Below are positions 40,133 to 48,263 of a DNA stretch of 64,000 nt, in pieces. The translations under genes were made by a program, and so were the position numbers. How positions within the stretch are numbered: the first letter of the stretch is position 1; the number at the start of each line of letters is the position of its first letter. Source of the DNA: Amycolatopsis orientalis DSM 40040 = KCTC 9412 (GTDB lineage: Bacteria; Actinomycetota; Actinomycetes; Mycobacteriales; Pseudonocardiaceae); NCBI RefSeq assembly GCF_000478275.1, contig NZ_ASJB01000042.1:62001-126000 (forward strand), in the 5' to 3' direction. A model generated the notes under the pieces. It searched no databases, was not told the DNA's origin, and worked only from the letters and a program-made list of their open reading frames with translations.

Positions 40133-42004
40133 ATGAGCGGGGAGGGAACGACACTGAAAGATCGACCCGAACGGATATCGCCGATCGCGTTGTCCGCGGA
40201 ACGTCGGCCAGTGCAACGGACTTTGTTCACACCACCGAAGGACCTGCAACCAGAAAGCCTGTACCACACCGTCGAGCGAGGTGCGGCCGTAGCGGACCGA
40301 GCCCGCATCACGCTGGAACCGCATACCTTTGTCACCACGAACACCTTTTTCGGCAGATTCCCCGCGAGCTACTGGCAGCGCTGGACACGGATCGAAAGGA
40401 TCACGGTCCAAGCCGAGGTACAGGGCACCGGGCGAGTGCACCTGATGGCTTCCGACAGCACGGGCGAACAGCGCGCCGTCAGCAGTGCGCGGGTGTCGGC
40501 GGACACCATGCGGACGGTCGAACTCGCGGCGACCCTCGACCGCTTCGTCGACGGCGGGGCGCTCTGGCTCGATTTCGCCGCCGCGGCGGGCAGGCTGACA
40601 GTCGCCGATGTTCGCTGGCGGGTGGGAGTGCCCGGCACGGGCGGCGGGACCCGGCTGGTGATCTGCACGTTCAACCGGGCCGACGACTGCCTCGAGACCT
40701 TGCTCGCCGTCTCGGCGGACAAGGAGTGCCTGGCCGCTCTGGACACGATCTATGTCGTCGACCAGGGGGACGACCCGCTGGAGTCCAGAACGGCCTTCGC
40801 GCCCGTGCGTGCCACGCTCGGCGCGAAGTTGCGCTATCTGCGCCAACCCAACCTCGGTGGCGCCGGCGGGTTCGCCCGGGGCCTGCACGAAGCGAGTGCC
40901 GACGTCCCGGAGTCGCCCGGTGTGCGGCCACCGGTGTTGCTGATGGACGACGACATCGTCCTGGAACCCGACACGGTATGCCGTTTGACCGGTTTCGCCG
41001 CGCTCACCGCGAAGCCGACCATCGTCGGCGGGCAAATGCTGCAACTACTCCACCCGGAACGGCTGCACGTCTCGGCGGAATACGCGGATCTGGCCGGTTT
41101 GCGGGCGGGACGGCCGACACCCGGCGCCGTGCACGACGCCGACATGACCACCACCAGCCAGGACGCGCGAGTCGACGCCGAATACAACGGCTGGTGGTCC
41201 TGCCTGATCCCGCAGCAGGTGGTGGCCGAGATCGGTTATCCGCTGCCGGTGTTCTTCCAATGGGACGACATCGAGTACGGGCTGCGTGCCCGCGCGGCCG
41301 GCCACCCCACGGTGACCTTGCCGGGCGCCGGTGTGTGGCACGCGGACTTCTCCTGGAAGGACTGGGACGACTGGCCCCGGTACTTCAGCGTCCGTAACGC
41401 TCTGATCGTGGGTGCGCTGCACGGGAACCTCCCTGGGCCGGGAACCGCGGTCCGGCTGTTCACGGATCTGTGCCAGGCTCTGACCGCGATGCGCTACGGC
41501 CTGGCCCTCACCCTGCTCATGGCGGTGGAAGACTTTCTGAAGGGGCCCTCCTGTCTGGCGGACGGCGGCGTCGAGGCACTCGCCACGATTCGCAAGGTCC
41601 GCGCCCAGTACCCCGAAACCGTCCGGCATCCCGCGTTCGGCGCACCCGAGGTGGCGATCGTGCCGCCCGAACCGACCCCGTCACGTCCTGGTCTGGTTCT
41701 CGTCAAGCGGATGACCTGGCATCTGCTCGGCCGGTCACGTGGGCAGGCGGCGATCAAGGCCGGTGACGATCAATGGTGGCACGCGTCGCTCTTCGAGAGC
41801 GTGGTGGCCACCGACCCTTCCCAGACCGGGGTCAAGGTTCGCACTCGCGATCGAGCGCTGCTGCGCCACCTGACGTTTCGCGGATTACGCGTGTTGTGGC
41901 GATTGGTCCGCCACGGGGATCGTCTGCGGCGGTCGTACCGCGCCGCGATGCCCGAACTCACCGGCCGTGAGAACTGGACCAGATTGTTCGATCTCGCCGA
42001 CTGA
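40133..42004 (+). CDS. GlfT2-like galactofuranosyltransferase
   Basis: This 623-residue glycosyltransferase follows the GlfT2 plan: an N-terminal beta-sandwich (about 50-190), a GT-A domain starting at TRLVICTFNR (about 205), and a C-terminal helical part. The metal-binding motif is LLMDDDIVLEPDTV and the likely base and acceptor residues are in FFQWDDIEYGLRA and GVWHADFSW. GlfT2 polymerises galactofuranose onto the lipid-linked arabinogalactan precursor at the inner membrane face. ATG at 40133 lacks a good ribosome site, while GGGGAGGG is found downstream before a CTG at 40154, so the start is uncertain. A methyltransferase follows after 29 bases. Confidence 0.82.
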   Translation: MSGEGTTLKDRPERISPIALSAERRPVQRTLFTPPKDLQPESLYHTVERGAAVADRARITLEPHTFVTTNTFFGRFPASYWQRWTRIERITVQAEVQGTGRVHLMASDSTGEQRAVSSARVSADTMRTVELAATLDRFVDGGALWLDFAAAAGRLTVADVRWRVGVPGTGGGTRLVICTFNRADDCLETLLAVSADKECLAALDTIYVVDQGDDPLESRTAFAPVRATLGAKLRYLRQPNLGGAGGFARGLHEASADVPESPGVRPPVLLMDDDIVLEPDTVCRLTGFAALTAKPTIVGGQMLQLLHPERLHVSAEYADLAGLRAGRPTPGAVHDADMTTTSQDARVDAEYNGWWSCLIPQQVVAEIGYPLPVFFQWDDIEYGLRARAAGHPTVTLPGAGVWHADFSWKDWDDWPRYFSVRNALIVGALHGNLPGPGTAVRLFTDLCQALTAMRYGLALTLLMAVEDFLKGPSCLADGGVEALATIRKVRAQYPETVRHPAFGAPEVAIVPPEPTPSRPGLVLVKRMTWHLLGRSRGQAAIKAGDDQWWHASLFESVVATDPSQTGVKVRTRDRALLRHLTFRGLRVLWRLVRHGDRLRRSYRAAMPELTGRENWTRLFDLAD

Positions 42005-42033
42005 CCCACTCTTCACTTCACTGGAGGTCTTTC

Positions 42034-42849
42034 GTGTTCACCCGGATCCACCGTGTACTGCGGGCTTGGCTCTTGCGGATGGTCGACGAAACCGCGGAGC
42101 GGCAACATGCCCGCACGGAGCTACTCGTCGAGCGAATCGGCCGCGAGCTGCGCACCGACGTCGAAGCCATCGTCCGCCGTGAAACGGATCGCCTCGCCCA
42201 GGCGCTGCGAGACGTCGAGTTCCGGGCGCGCCGGGACATCGACGCGGCGGGTGAGCGGAACGCGGTCTCCGCCACGGAGGAATTCGTCCGCGAGCACTTA
42301 CCGACCGCCACGACGTTTCCTCATCCGCGAGAAACCCTTCAGTACGCACTGGACCTCGCGCCTGCCGGCGGTATGGCGCTGGAGTTCGGTGTCTACAGCG
42401 GCAGTACGCTGAAGGTCATCGCCAATGCCCGTGCCGGACACGAGGTCTACGGTTTCGATTCGTTCCAGGGACTACCTGAAGACTGGCGACCCAATATCCC
42501 GGCGGGTGCGTTCACCGCGGAACGACCGCCCGAAGTGGACGGCGCCGAACTCGTCGTCGGCTGGTTCGCCGACACTCTCGCCGGTTTTCTCGACGAGCAT
42601 CCCGGGCCGGTCGCGTTCCTGCACCTGGACGCCGATCTGTACTCCTCGACGAAATCGGTGCTGGATCACGTGGGACCCCGGCTCAGGCCGGGCAGCATCG
42701 TCTTGTTCGACGAGTACTTCAACTATCCGGGATGGGAAAAGCACGAGCATCGCGCGTGGCGCGAGTACGTCGAACGCAGCGGTACGGAATTCGACTACCT
42801 CTGCTACACCTCGAACAACGAGCAGCTCGCCGTCCGGATCACCGGCTGA
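42034..42849 (+). CDS. TylF-like class I SAM-dependent methyltransferase
   Basis: This 271-residue protein has an N-terminal charged helical region (about 1-85, likely coiled coil) and a methyltransferase domain from about residue 105. Motif I is ALEFGVYSGSTLK, followed by VYGFDSFQGLPEDW, which is characteristic of the TylF/macrocin O-methyltransferase family. FLHLDADLYSSTK holds the metal-binding aspartates. GTG at 42034 has GGAGG six bases upstream. The stop overlaps the next start as TGATG. Position between a galactofuranosyltransferase and a membrane protein suggests methylation of a surface glycan, but a tailoring role for the antibiotic cannot be excluded. Confidence 0.82.
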   Translation: MFTRIHRVLRAWLLRMVDETAERQHARTELLVERIGRELRTDVEAIVRRETDRLAQALRDVEFRARRDIDAAGERNAVSATEEFVREHLPTATTFPHPRETLQYALDLAPAGGMALEFGVYSGSTLKVIANARAGHEVYGFDSFQGLPEDWRPNIPAGAFTAERPPEVDGAELVVGWFADTLAGFLDEHPGPVAFLHLDADLYSSTKSVLDHVGPRLRPGSIVLFDEYFNYPGWEKHEHRAWREYVERSGTEFDYLCYTSNNEQLAVRITG

Positions 42850-45107
42850 TGAGCGGAGCCGGCACACCGATGTCCAGTACGCCGACCGAAAACGACGTCG
42901 AAGAACGAACAGGGCACCGGCAGGACACCCCGGCGGACTCGCGAGCGGAGGTCGGCCGGAACCGTCCGGAGTGGATGGTTCTCCTGGGAGTCGGCCTCGC
43001 CGCGGTCATCCTGTTCTCCGTCCCCTACTGGCTGAATCCGTTCTTCTACTACGTCGGGGACAATCCGGAATCGTTCACGCCCCTGTGGCACCACCTGGGT
43101 GAGCAACTACGAGCCGGACACTGGCCCGTCATGGATCCCGCCGGATGGTACGGCGGTAACCATGCCGCCGAGGGCGAGTACTCCGTGGTGAACCCCGTCC
43201 AGCTGCTGAACTACATCGTCGTGTCCTGGTTCGACGATCTGGCCGCCGCCTCGGCGGTGGTGATGATCGAGTTCCTGGCCTTGCTCTCCGCGGGCGTCTA
43301 CCTGCTGTGCAGGGATTACGGCGCCGGGCGGGTACCGGCGGCGGTGCTCGGCCTCGGCATGCCCGCCGGTGGATTCACCCTCTACTACGCGGCGGCGGGA
43401 TGGCCGCTCGAACTGATGGCGTTGACCTGGGTCGCCTGGTTCTGGTGGGCGGCGCATCGGTACACCCGGGGACGGCTCAACCCGTTCGTCCCGTTCCTGC
43501 TCGGCGCGCTCGGGATGACGACCGGGAACCCCTATGCGGCGGTGGGACTGCTGATCGTGCTGCTCGGCCTCACGGTCGAGCTGCTGGCACGGAAGCGGTA
43601 CCGATTGCTGGCGCACCTGGCGGTTCTCGGCACACTGGTCGGCGCTTCCGGTGTGGTGGTGTTCCTGCCCCTCGCCGAGGTCCTGGTGGTGACCGACCGG
43701 CGGCATCTCGCGATGGTCTCCAACGACGCGTTCCAGGTTCCGCACCTCGGGGATCTCCTCGCCTCGAGCGCGCCCACCTACCTTCCCGCGATCGTCAACT
43801 GGAACGGTGCCGTACGGGAGACCCTGCCGTCCACGTATTTCCTGTGGTTCGCCGCGCCTCTGCTTCCCTGGTTGCGTTTCGGGGCGCTGCGCCGTCCGAC
43901 ACCGGCGATACGCGGGCTGCTGGCGATCAGCCTCGGCTTTCTCGCACTGACCCTCGCACCGTCCAATGTCTGGCTGTTTCGGTGGCCCATCCGGATGGTG
44001 GAGTTCCTCTATCTCGGTCTCGCCGTCCTGCTCGCGATCCTGTTGTCGGCGGGCCTGGCCACGAGCCGGGCACGCGCTCGAACCGTCATGACGGTCGTAC
44101 TGGTCGCCGCGGGCGGTTATCTCTCCACGGCGATCAGCCCGGAAATCCTTGGGCTGCACCTCGGCGCCACGGTCATCGTCCTTCTCCTCGTGGGCGGGGC
44201 GATCCTGATCCACCGGCGATTCGGACGGCGAGCGTTCGGCGCGGCGCTCGCGGCGGGCACGCTGATCGTGCTGACCGGTCAGGCCGCCACCCTGCCGGTC
44301 GAGAACTCGGGTGCTCCCACCAGGCCCGCGGTCTCGGTGTCGCAGGTCCGGCAGAACACGACGTTCGCCGTAGGCACCGTCCTTCAACTGGCCGCCCCGG
44401 AGACCGTCCGCACGCGGGACTACGCCGACGGCGACCTGCTGTTCGGCAACGGGAGCCTTCTCCGCGGCCGGGAAACGATCAATCGCTACAGCGGGGTCGG
44501 ATTCGCCGCGCTCAACTCGGCCCTGTGCATGAACTACAAGGGCGTCACCTGCGCCGACGCCTACGAGCGGCTGTGGCGCCCGGTGCCCGGCACCACGGTT
44601 CCCCTGGTTGACGCGCTGCGCGTGCGCACGCTGATTCTCCAGCGAGCCCTGCTCCCCACCGTGGCCGACCGGCCTCCCCCGGCCGGATGGCACGTCGTGG
44701 CGACCGACGAGGTACGCACCGTATGGGTCCGTTCCGATCCGCTTCCGCACCCGGGACGCGTGTCCTGGGTTTCTCCAGGCTTGTCGGTGGACTCGGCGGA
44801 CGTGAACGCGGAGAACGAAACGGTCACCTATCGGGCGCCCGACAACGGCGGGCGTCTGGTGTTCGCCCGGCTCGCGTGGCCGGGGTACACCGCCACGGTC
44901 GACGGAGCCGATGCCCCGAGCGCGGTGGTTCACGAAATCGGAGCCGGTCTCGTCGCCGTCGACGTGCCTCCGGGCCGGCATGTCGTGCGTTTGGAGTTCC
45001 ACGAGCCCGGACTGCGACCCGGCCTCTGGATCCTGCTCGTGGCGCTGGCCGCCGCGCTGGCTCAGGCCGTGGTCCGGAAAAGATCGTTCTGGTCGGATTC
45101 GACCTGA
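42849..45107 (+). CDS. YfhO-like multi-pass membrane protein
   Basis: This 752-residue integral membrane protein has about twelve hydrophobic segments from residue 43 to about 485 and again at the C terminus, with a large extracytoplasmic domain (about 490-720). The first loop contains GDNPESFTPLWHHL and YGGNHAAEGEYSVVNPVQLLNY, typical of the YfhO/GT-C-like family. Such proteins are thought to modify cell-surface polymers with sugars from lipid carriers. ATG at 42849 overlaps the methyltransferase stop. The last 46 bases overlap the convergent DUF6292-like gene. Confidence 0.8.
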   Translation: MSGAGTPMSSTPTENDVEERTGHRQDTPADSRAEVGRNRPEWMVLLGVGLAAVILFSVPYWLNPFFYYVGDNPESFTPLWHHLGEQLRAGHWPVMDPAGWYGGNHAAEGEYSVVNPVQLLNYIVVSWFDDLAAASAVVMIEFLALLSAGVYLLCRDYGAGRVPAAVLGLGMPAGGFTLYYAAAGWPLELMALTWVAWFWWAAHRYTRGRLNPFVPFLLGALGMTTGNPYAAVGLLIVLLGLTVELLARKRYRLLAHLAVLGTLVGASGVVVFLPLAEVLVVTDRRHLAMVSNDAFQVPHLGDLLASSAPTYLPAIVNWNGAVRETLPSTYFLWFAAPLLPWLRFGALRRPTPAIRGLLAISLGFLALTLAPSNVWLFRWPIRMVEFLYLGLAVLLAILLSAGLATSRARARTVMTVVLVAAGGYLSTAISPEILGLHLGATVIVLLLVGGAILIHRRFGRRAFGAALAAGTLIVLTGQAATLPVENSGAPTRPAVSVSQVRQNTTFAVGTVLQLAAPETVRTRDYADGDLLFGNGSLLRGRETINRYSGVGFAALNSALCMNYKGVTCADAYERLWRPVPGTTVPLVDALRVRTLILQRALLPTVADRPPPAGWHVVATDEVRTVWVRSDPLPHPGRVSWVSPGLSVDSADVNAENETVTYRAPDNGGRLVFARLAWPGYTATVDGADAPSAVVHEIGAGLVAVDVPPGRHVVRLEFHEPGLRPGLWILLVALAAALAQAVVRKRSFWSDST

Positions 45108-45571
45108 CGACCCGCGTGGGACAGCTGCGCGGTAGCCCTTCCCCACCGATCTCGGCGATAACGCGAGACCCGACCCAGAAGGCTGTCCCGGTCACTGTGC
45201 AGATCCGGAGGCGTCGAAACGGGGACCGGGCCGCCGAGCGCGTGTATCCGCGCCACGAACGCGGCGATCCGGGCCGGGGCCGGCACGAGCTCGCACCCGA
45301 GGTACGCCAGTACCAGCAGGTCCTCGCCGGAGTGTGTCTCCATCGCGAACGACCAGCCATGCCGCTCGTCCCACACCAGCGCGGTGTCGCGATCGGGATG
45401 GCGGGCAAGCCGTCCCTCCATCGCGACGTAAGCGGACAATGGCGTGTCGAGGTCGACTGTGCACGACTCTTCACCGACACCGAGAGCGGCGCCGACGGCG
45501 GCCAGGTAGTCGCTCAACACGTGCAGCGTTTCGTATTCACTGTCGATACCGGTAAGCAGGGGAATCACCAT
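45062..45571 (-). CDS. DUF6292-like hypothetical protein
   Basis: This 169-residue soluble protein resembles the actinobacterial DUF6292 family: TLHVLSDYLAAVGAALGVG near the start, then LVWDERHGWSFAME, EDLLVLAYLGCELVPAP and VARIHALGGPVP. No catalytic motif is visible. ATG at 45571 is chosen; the frame is open 45 codons further up but that part is arginine-rich and unlike the family. It overlaps the end of the convergent membrane-protein gene by 46 bases. Function unknown. Confidence 0.7.
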   Translation of the reverse strand: MVIPLLTGIDSEYETLHVLSDYLAAVGAALGVGEESCTVDLDTPLSAYVAMEGRLARHPDRDTALVWDERHGWSFAMETHSGEDLLVLAYLGCELVPAPARIAAFVARIHALGGPVPVSTPPDLHSDRDSLLGRVSRYRRDRWGRATAQLSHAGRQVESDQNDLFRTTA

Positions 45572-45755
45572 CCGTCGTTCCGGGTTCGCGCACCGGTCGC
45601 GGTCTGGGCGCCTCCGGCGGCGTCCCGAAGCTACGGCCGGCGTGGCGTCACCGGCTGTCGGCGTTCGTCCCTCCCGCGAAGGACTTTGGTCACCTGAACT
45701 CCGCAACCCGGCAGACGAATACGACGACAGTGAGCTCAGGAAGTCGAACGGGACC

Positions 45756-46550
45756 TCATGACGGCACTGCGGCCCGCTCGAGACAGCCGGCGGTCATCAG
45801 CTCGACGACAGACTCCTTGGTGAGTTCGGCGGTCCGGCGCACGCTCGCCATCCGGCCCAGGTACAGCACGGCTATACGGTCGGCCACCGCGAAGACATCG
45901 TTCAGGTTGTGGGACACCATGAGCACTCCTAACCCCTTCTCCGCCAGGCGCCTGACCAGGCGAAGGACGACTTCGGTCTGCTGGACCCCCAGGGCGGCCG
46001 TCGGTTCGTCCATGATCACCAGCTTGGAGTGCCACAGCACGGCCTTGGCGATCGCGACCGCCTGGCGCTGACCGCCGGACAGTGACCCGACCGGCTGGCG
46101 AACCGAGGTCACCGTCGTGACGCCGAGGCTGTGCAACGTCTTCTTCGCGGCCTCCTCCATACGATCTTCGTCGAGTGTCCCGAACCGCACGGCTTCCCGT
46201 CCGAGGAACATGTTCTGCACGATGTCGAGGTTGTCGCAGAGAGCCAAATCCTGGTAGACGGTTTCGATGCCGAGTTCCGCGGCGTCACGGGGGCCACGGA
46301 TACGCACCGGCTCGCCCTGCCACCAGAGCTCACCGGCGTCCGGGACGTGAATGCCCGCGACACATTTGATCAGCACGGACTTGCCTGCTCCGTTGTCGCC
46401 GACGAGCGCGGTGACCTCGCCTGCCGGGAGGTCGAGGTCGACTCCGGCCAGGGCCTGCAACGGCCCGAACTTCTTGACGAGACCCCGGACGCGCAGCAAG
46501 GGCGTGGCCTCTGCCGGGATCTCCGCTCTCCGTCCGAGGTCGGCGGTCAT
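45756..46550 (-). CDS. Sugar ABC transporter ATP-binding protein (single domain)
   Basis: This 264-residue ATPase is of the monosaccharide-import type. Walker A is GDNGAGKSVL, the Q-loop segment is VYQDLALCDNLD, the signature is LSGGQRQAVAIAKA and Walker B is LVIMDEPTAAL. It has a single ATPase domain, as in FrcA, unlike the double-domain RhaT protein at 54622. No permease or binding protein is adjacent, so it is an orphan or works with a distant system. GAGG precedes the ATG, which overlaps the stop of a 21-codon ORF as ATGA. It lies downstream of the rhamnose operon, on the same strand. Confidence 0.85.
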   Translation of the reverse strand: MTADLGRRAEIPAEATPLLRVRGLVKKFGPLQALAGVDLDLPAGEVTALVGDNGAGKSVLIKCVAGIHVPDAGELWWQGEPVRIRGPRDAAELGIETVYQDLALCDNLDIVQNMFLGREAVRFGTLDEDRMEEAAKKTLHSLGVTTVTSVRQPVGSLSGGQRQAVAIAKAVLWHSKLVIMDEPTAALGVQQTEVVLRLVRRLAEKGLGVLMVSHNLNDVFAVADRIAVLYLGRMASVRRTAELTKESVVELMTAGCLERAAVPS

Positions 46551-46612
46551 GATCGCCTCAGGGGTTCGCCGGCTCGCGGGTACTGGTCACCGGCCCGAGT
46601 CTTCTCGGTCAT
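46547..46612 (-). pseudogene. 21-codon ORF, possible remnant of a deleted transporter gene
   Basis: It reads MTEKTRAGDQYPRAGEPLRR plus Ser and stops in an ATGA overlap with the ATPase start. A strong GGGAGGAG ribosome site precedes its ATG. Sugar ABC operons often place a permease directly before the ATPase, so this may be the two ends of a permease gene joined by deletion. It could equally be a leader peptide. Confidence 0.35.
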
Positions 46613-46791
46613 CACCGCTCCTCCCGGGGAAGGTCATTGAATAGTGCTTCTCCGTGATTCCAGCCAACTCCTGCTGACGGCTTCACGAAGCCGTCCTTGC
46701 ACCCGATCCGGCGGGACCAAAGACCTCCTCGAACGGACTCCTCGACGGCGGGGTGCCCGAGATCCCGTCGCCGCGAGTACCTGAATGCCTC

Positions 46792-48249
46792 TTACCGCCT
46801 CAGGCGGGCGTCGGCGGCGTCCCAGTCGGCGCCCCGGTCTGAGGGCGGATACCGCCGCGGCGGATGCGTCCGCCGGACCAGCGCCCGCATCGCGGTCAGG
46901 TCCGGCAGGTCCTCGCCCAGGGTCCGGGCCTGCACGAGCACGTTGCCCAGGGCGGCGGCCTCGACCGGACCGGCCAGCACCGGCACGCCGCACGCGTCCG
47001 CGGTCAGCCGGCACAGCAGTTCGTTGCGCGCTCCGCCGCCGACGACGTGGACGACGTCGACCGTCCGGCCCGTCAGTTCCGCGGCTCGGCGGACCGTGCG
47101 GCGGTAGGCCAGCGCGAGACTGTCCACAATGCACCGGACGATCTCGCCACGGGTGGACGGCGGCCGCTGCCCGGTCTCCCGGCAGGCCCGCGCGATCCGG
47201 GACGGCATGTCCCCCGGCGGAAGGAACGTGGCCGCGTTGACGTCCACCACCGCGGCCAGCGGCGGTGCTTCGGCCGCCTCCGCGAGCACTTCGGCCAGGT
47301 CGGCGCGCTCGCCGCGCGCGGCCCAGGTCCGGAGCGTTTCGGTCAGCATCCAGAGGCCCATCACGTTGCGCAGGAAGCGGATCCTGCCGTCGACGCCGGT
47401 TTCGTTGGTGAAGTTCGCGGCGAACGCGGCGTCCCCGAGTTCGGGGGCGTCGAGTTCGAGACCGACGAGCGACCAGGTGCCCGACGAGATGTAGGCGAAG
47501 TGCGCGCCGGGTTCGGCGGGCACGGCGACCACGGCCGACGCCGTGTCGTGGGACCCGACGGCGACCACGGGCACCGGGGGCAGCGCGAAGTCGTCGGCCG
47601 GCTCTGGCAGCAGGGTGCCGATCCGCTCCCCCGGCTCCCGGAGCGGGGGCAGCAGGCGCGGCGGGATCCCGGCCCTGGCGGCGAGGCCCACCGCCCAGGT
47701 CCGCGCGCGGACGTCGTAGAGCTGGGTCGTCGAGGCATTGGTCCGTTCCGCGCCGGCCTTCCCGGTCAGCCAGTAGCCGAGCAGGTCGGGGATCAGCAGC
47801 ATCGTCTCCGCCGACGCCAGTCTGTCCACTTCGGACACCAGCTGGTAGAGCGTGTTGAACGGCAGTTGCTGCACTCCGGTGACGTCGTAGAGTTCCCGCG
47901 CGGGGATCGTCTTCACGACCCGGTCCGGCACCCCGTCGGTGCGGCTGTCCCGGTAGTGCACCGGATTGCCCAGCAGCCTGCCCGAGCCGTCGAGCAATCC
48001 GTAGTCCACCGCCCACGAATCGATCCCGATCCCGGACAGCCCGCCACCGGCGTGCACCGCCTGGATGCCGTGCAGCATCTCGCGATGGATGCCCAGCACG
48101 TCCCAGTACAGCGTCGCGCCCGCCCGGACGGGGCCGTTCGGGAACCGGTGCGCCTCCTGGAGAGTGAGGTGTCCCGGCCCGGCCGACCCGGCCATCACCC
48201 GTCCGCTGGACGCGCCGAGGTCGACGGCCGCCACCCGCAGCACCGACAC
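46792..48249 (-). CDS. rhaB: Rhamnulokinase
   Basis: This 485-residue FGGY-family kinase phosphorylates L-rhamnulose at O1. The N-terminal phosphate-binding motif is AAVDLGASSGRVM, substrate residues lie in GIDSWAVDYGLLD, the second ATPase motif is GSHDTASAV with SSGTWSLVG, and the adenosine motif is HVVGGGARNELLC. It is the last gene of the rhamnose operon, 14 bases after the aldolase/dehydrogenase. The product is the substrate of the aldolase half of that enzyme. Confidence 0.92.
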   Translation of the reverse strand: MSVLRVAAVDLGASSGRVMAGSAGPGHLTLQEAHRFPNGPVRAGATLYWDVLGIHREMLHGIQAVHAGGGLSGIGIDSWAVDYGLLDGSGRLLGNPVHYRDSRTDGVPDRVVKTIPARELYDVTGVQQLPFNTLYQLVSEVDRLASAETMLLIPDLLGYWLTGKAGAERTNASTTQLYDVRARTWAVGLAARAGIPPRLLPPLREPGERIGTLLPEPADDFALPPVPVVAVGSHDTASAVVAVPAEPGAHFAYISSGTWSLVGLELDAPELGDAAFAANFTNETGVDGRIRFLRNVMGLWMLTETLRTWAARGERADLAEVLAEAAEAPPLAAVVDVNAATFLPPGDMPSRIARACRETGQRPPSTRGEIVRCIVDSLALAYRRTVRRAAELTGRTVDVVHVVGGGARNELLCRLTADACGVPVLAGPVEAAALGNVLVQARTLGEDLPDLTAMRALVRRTHPPRRYPPSDRGADWDAADARLRR

Positions 48250-48263
48250 CGCCTTCTCCCGTC

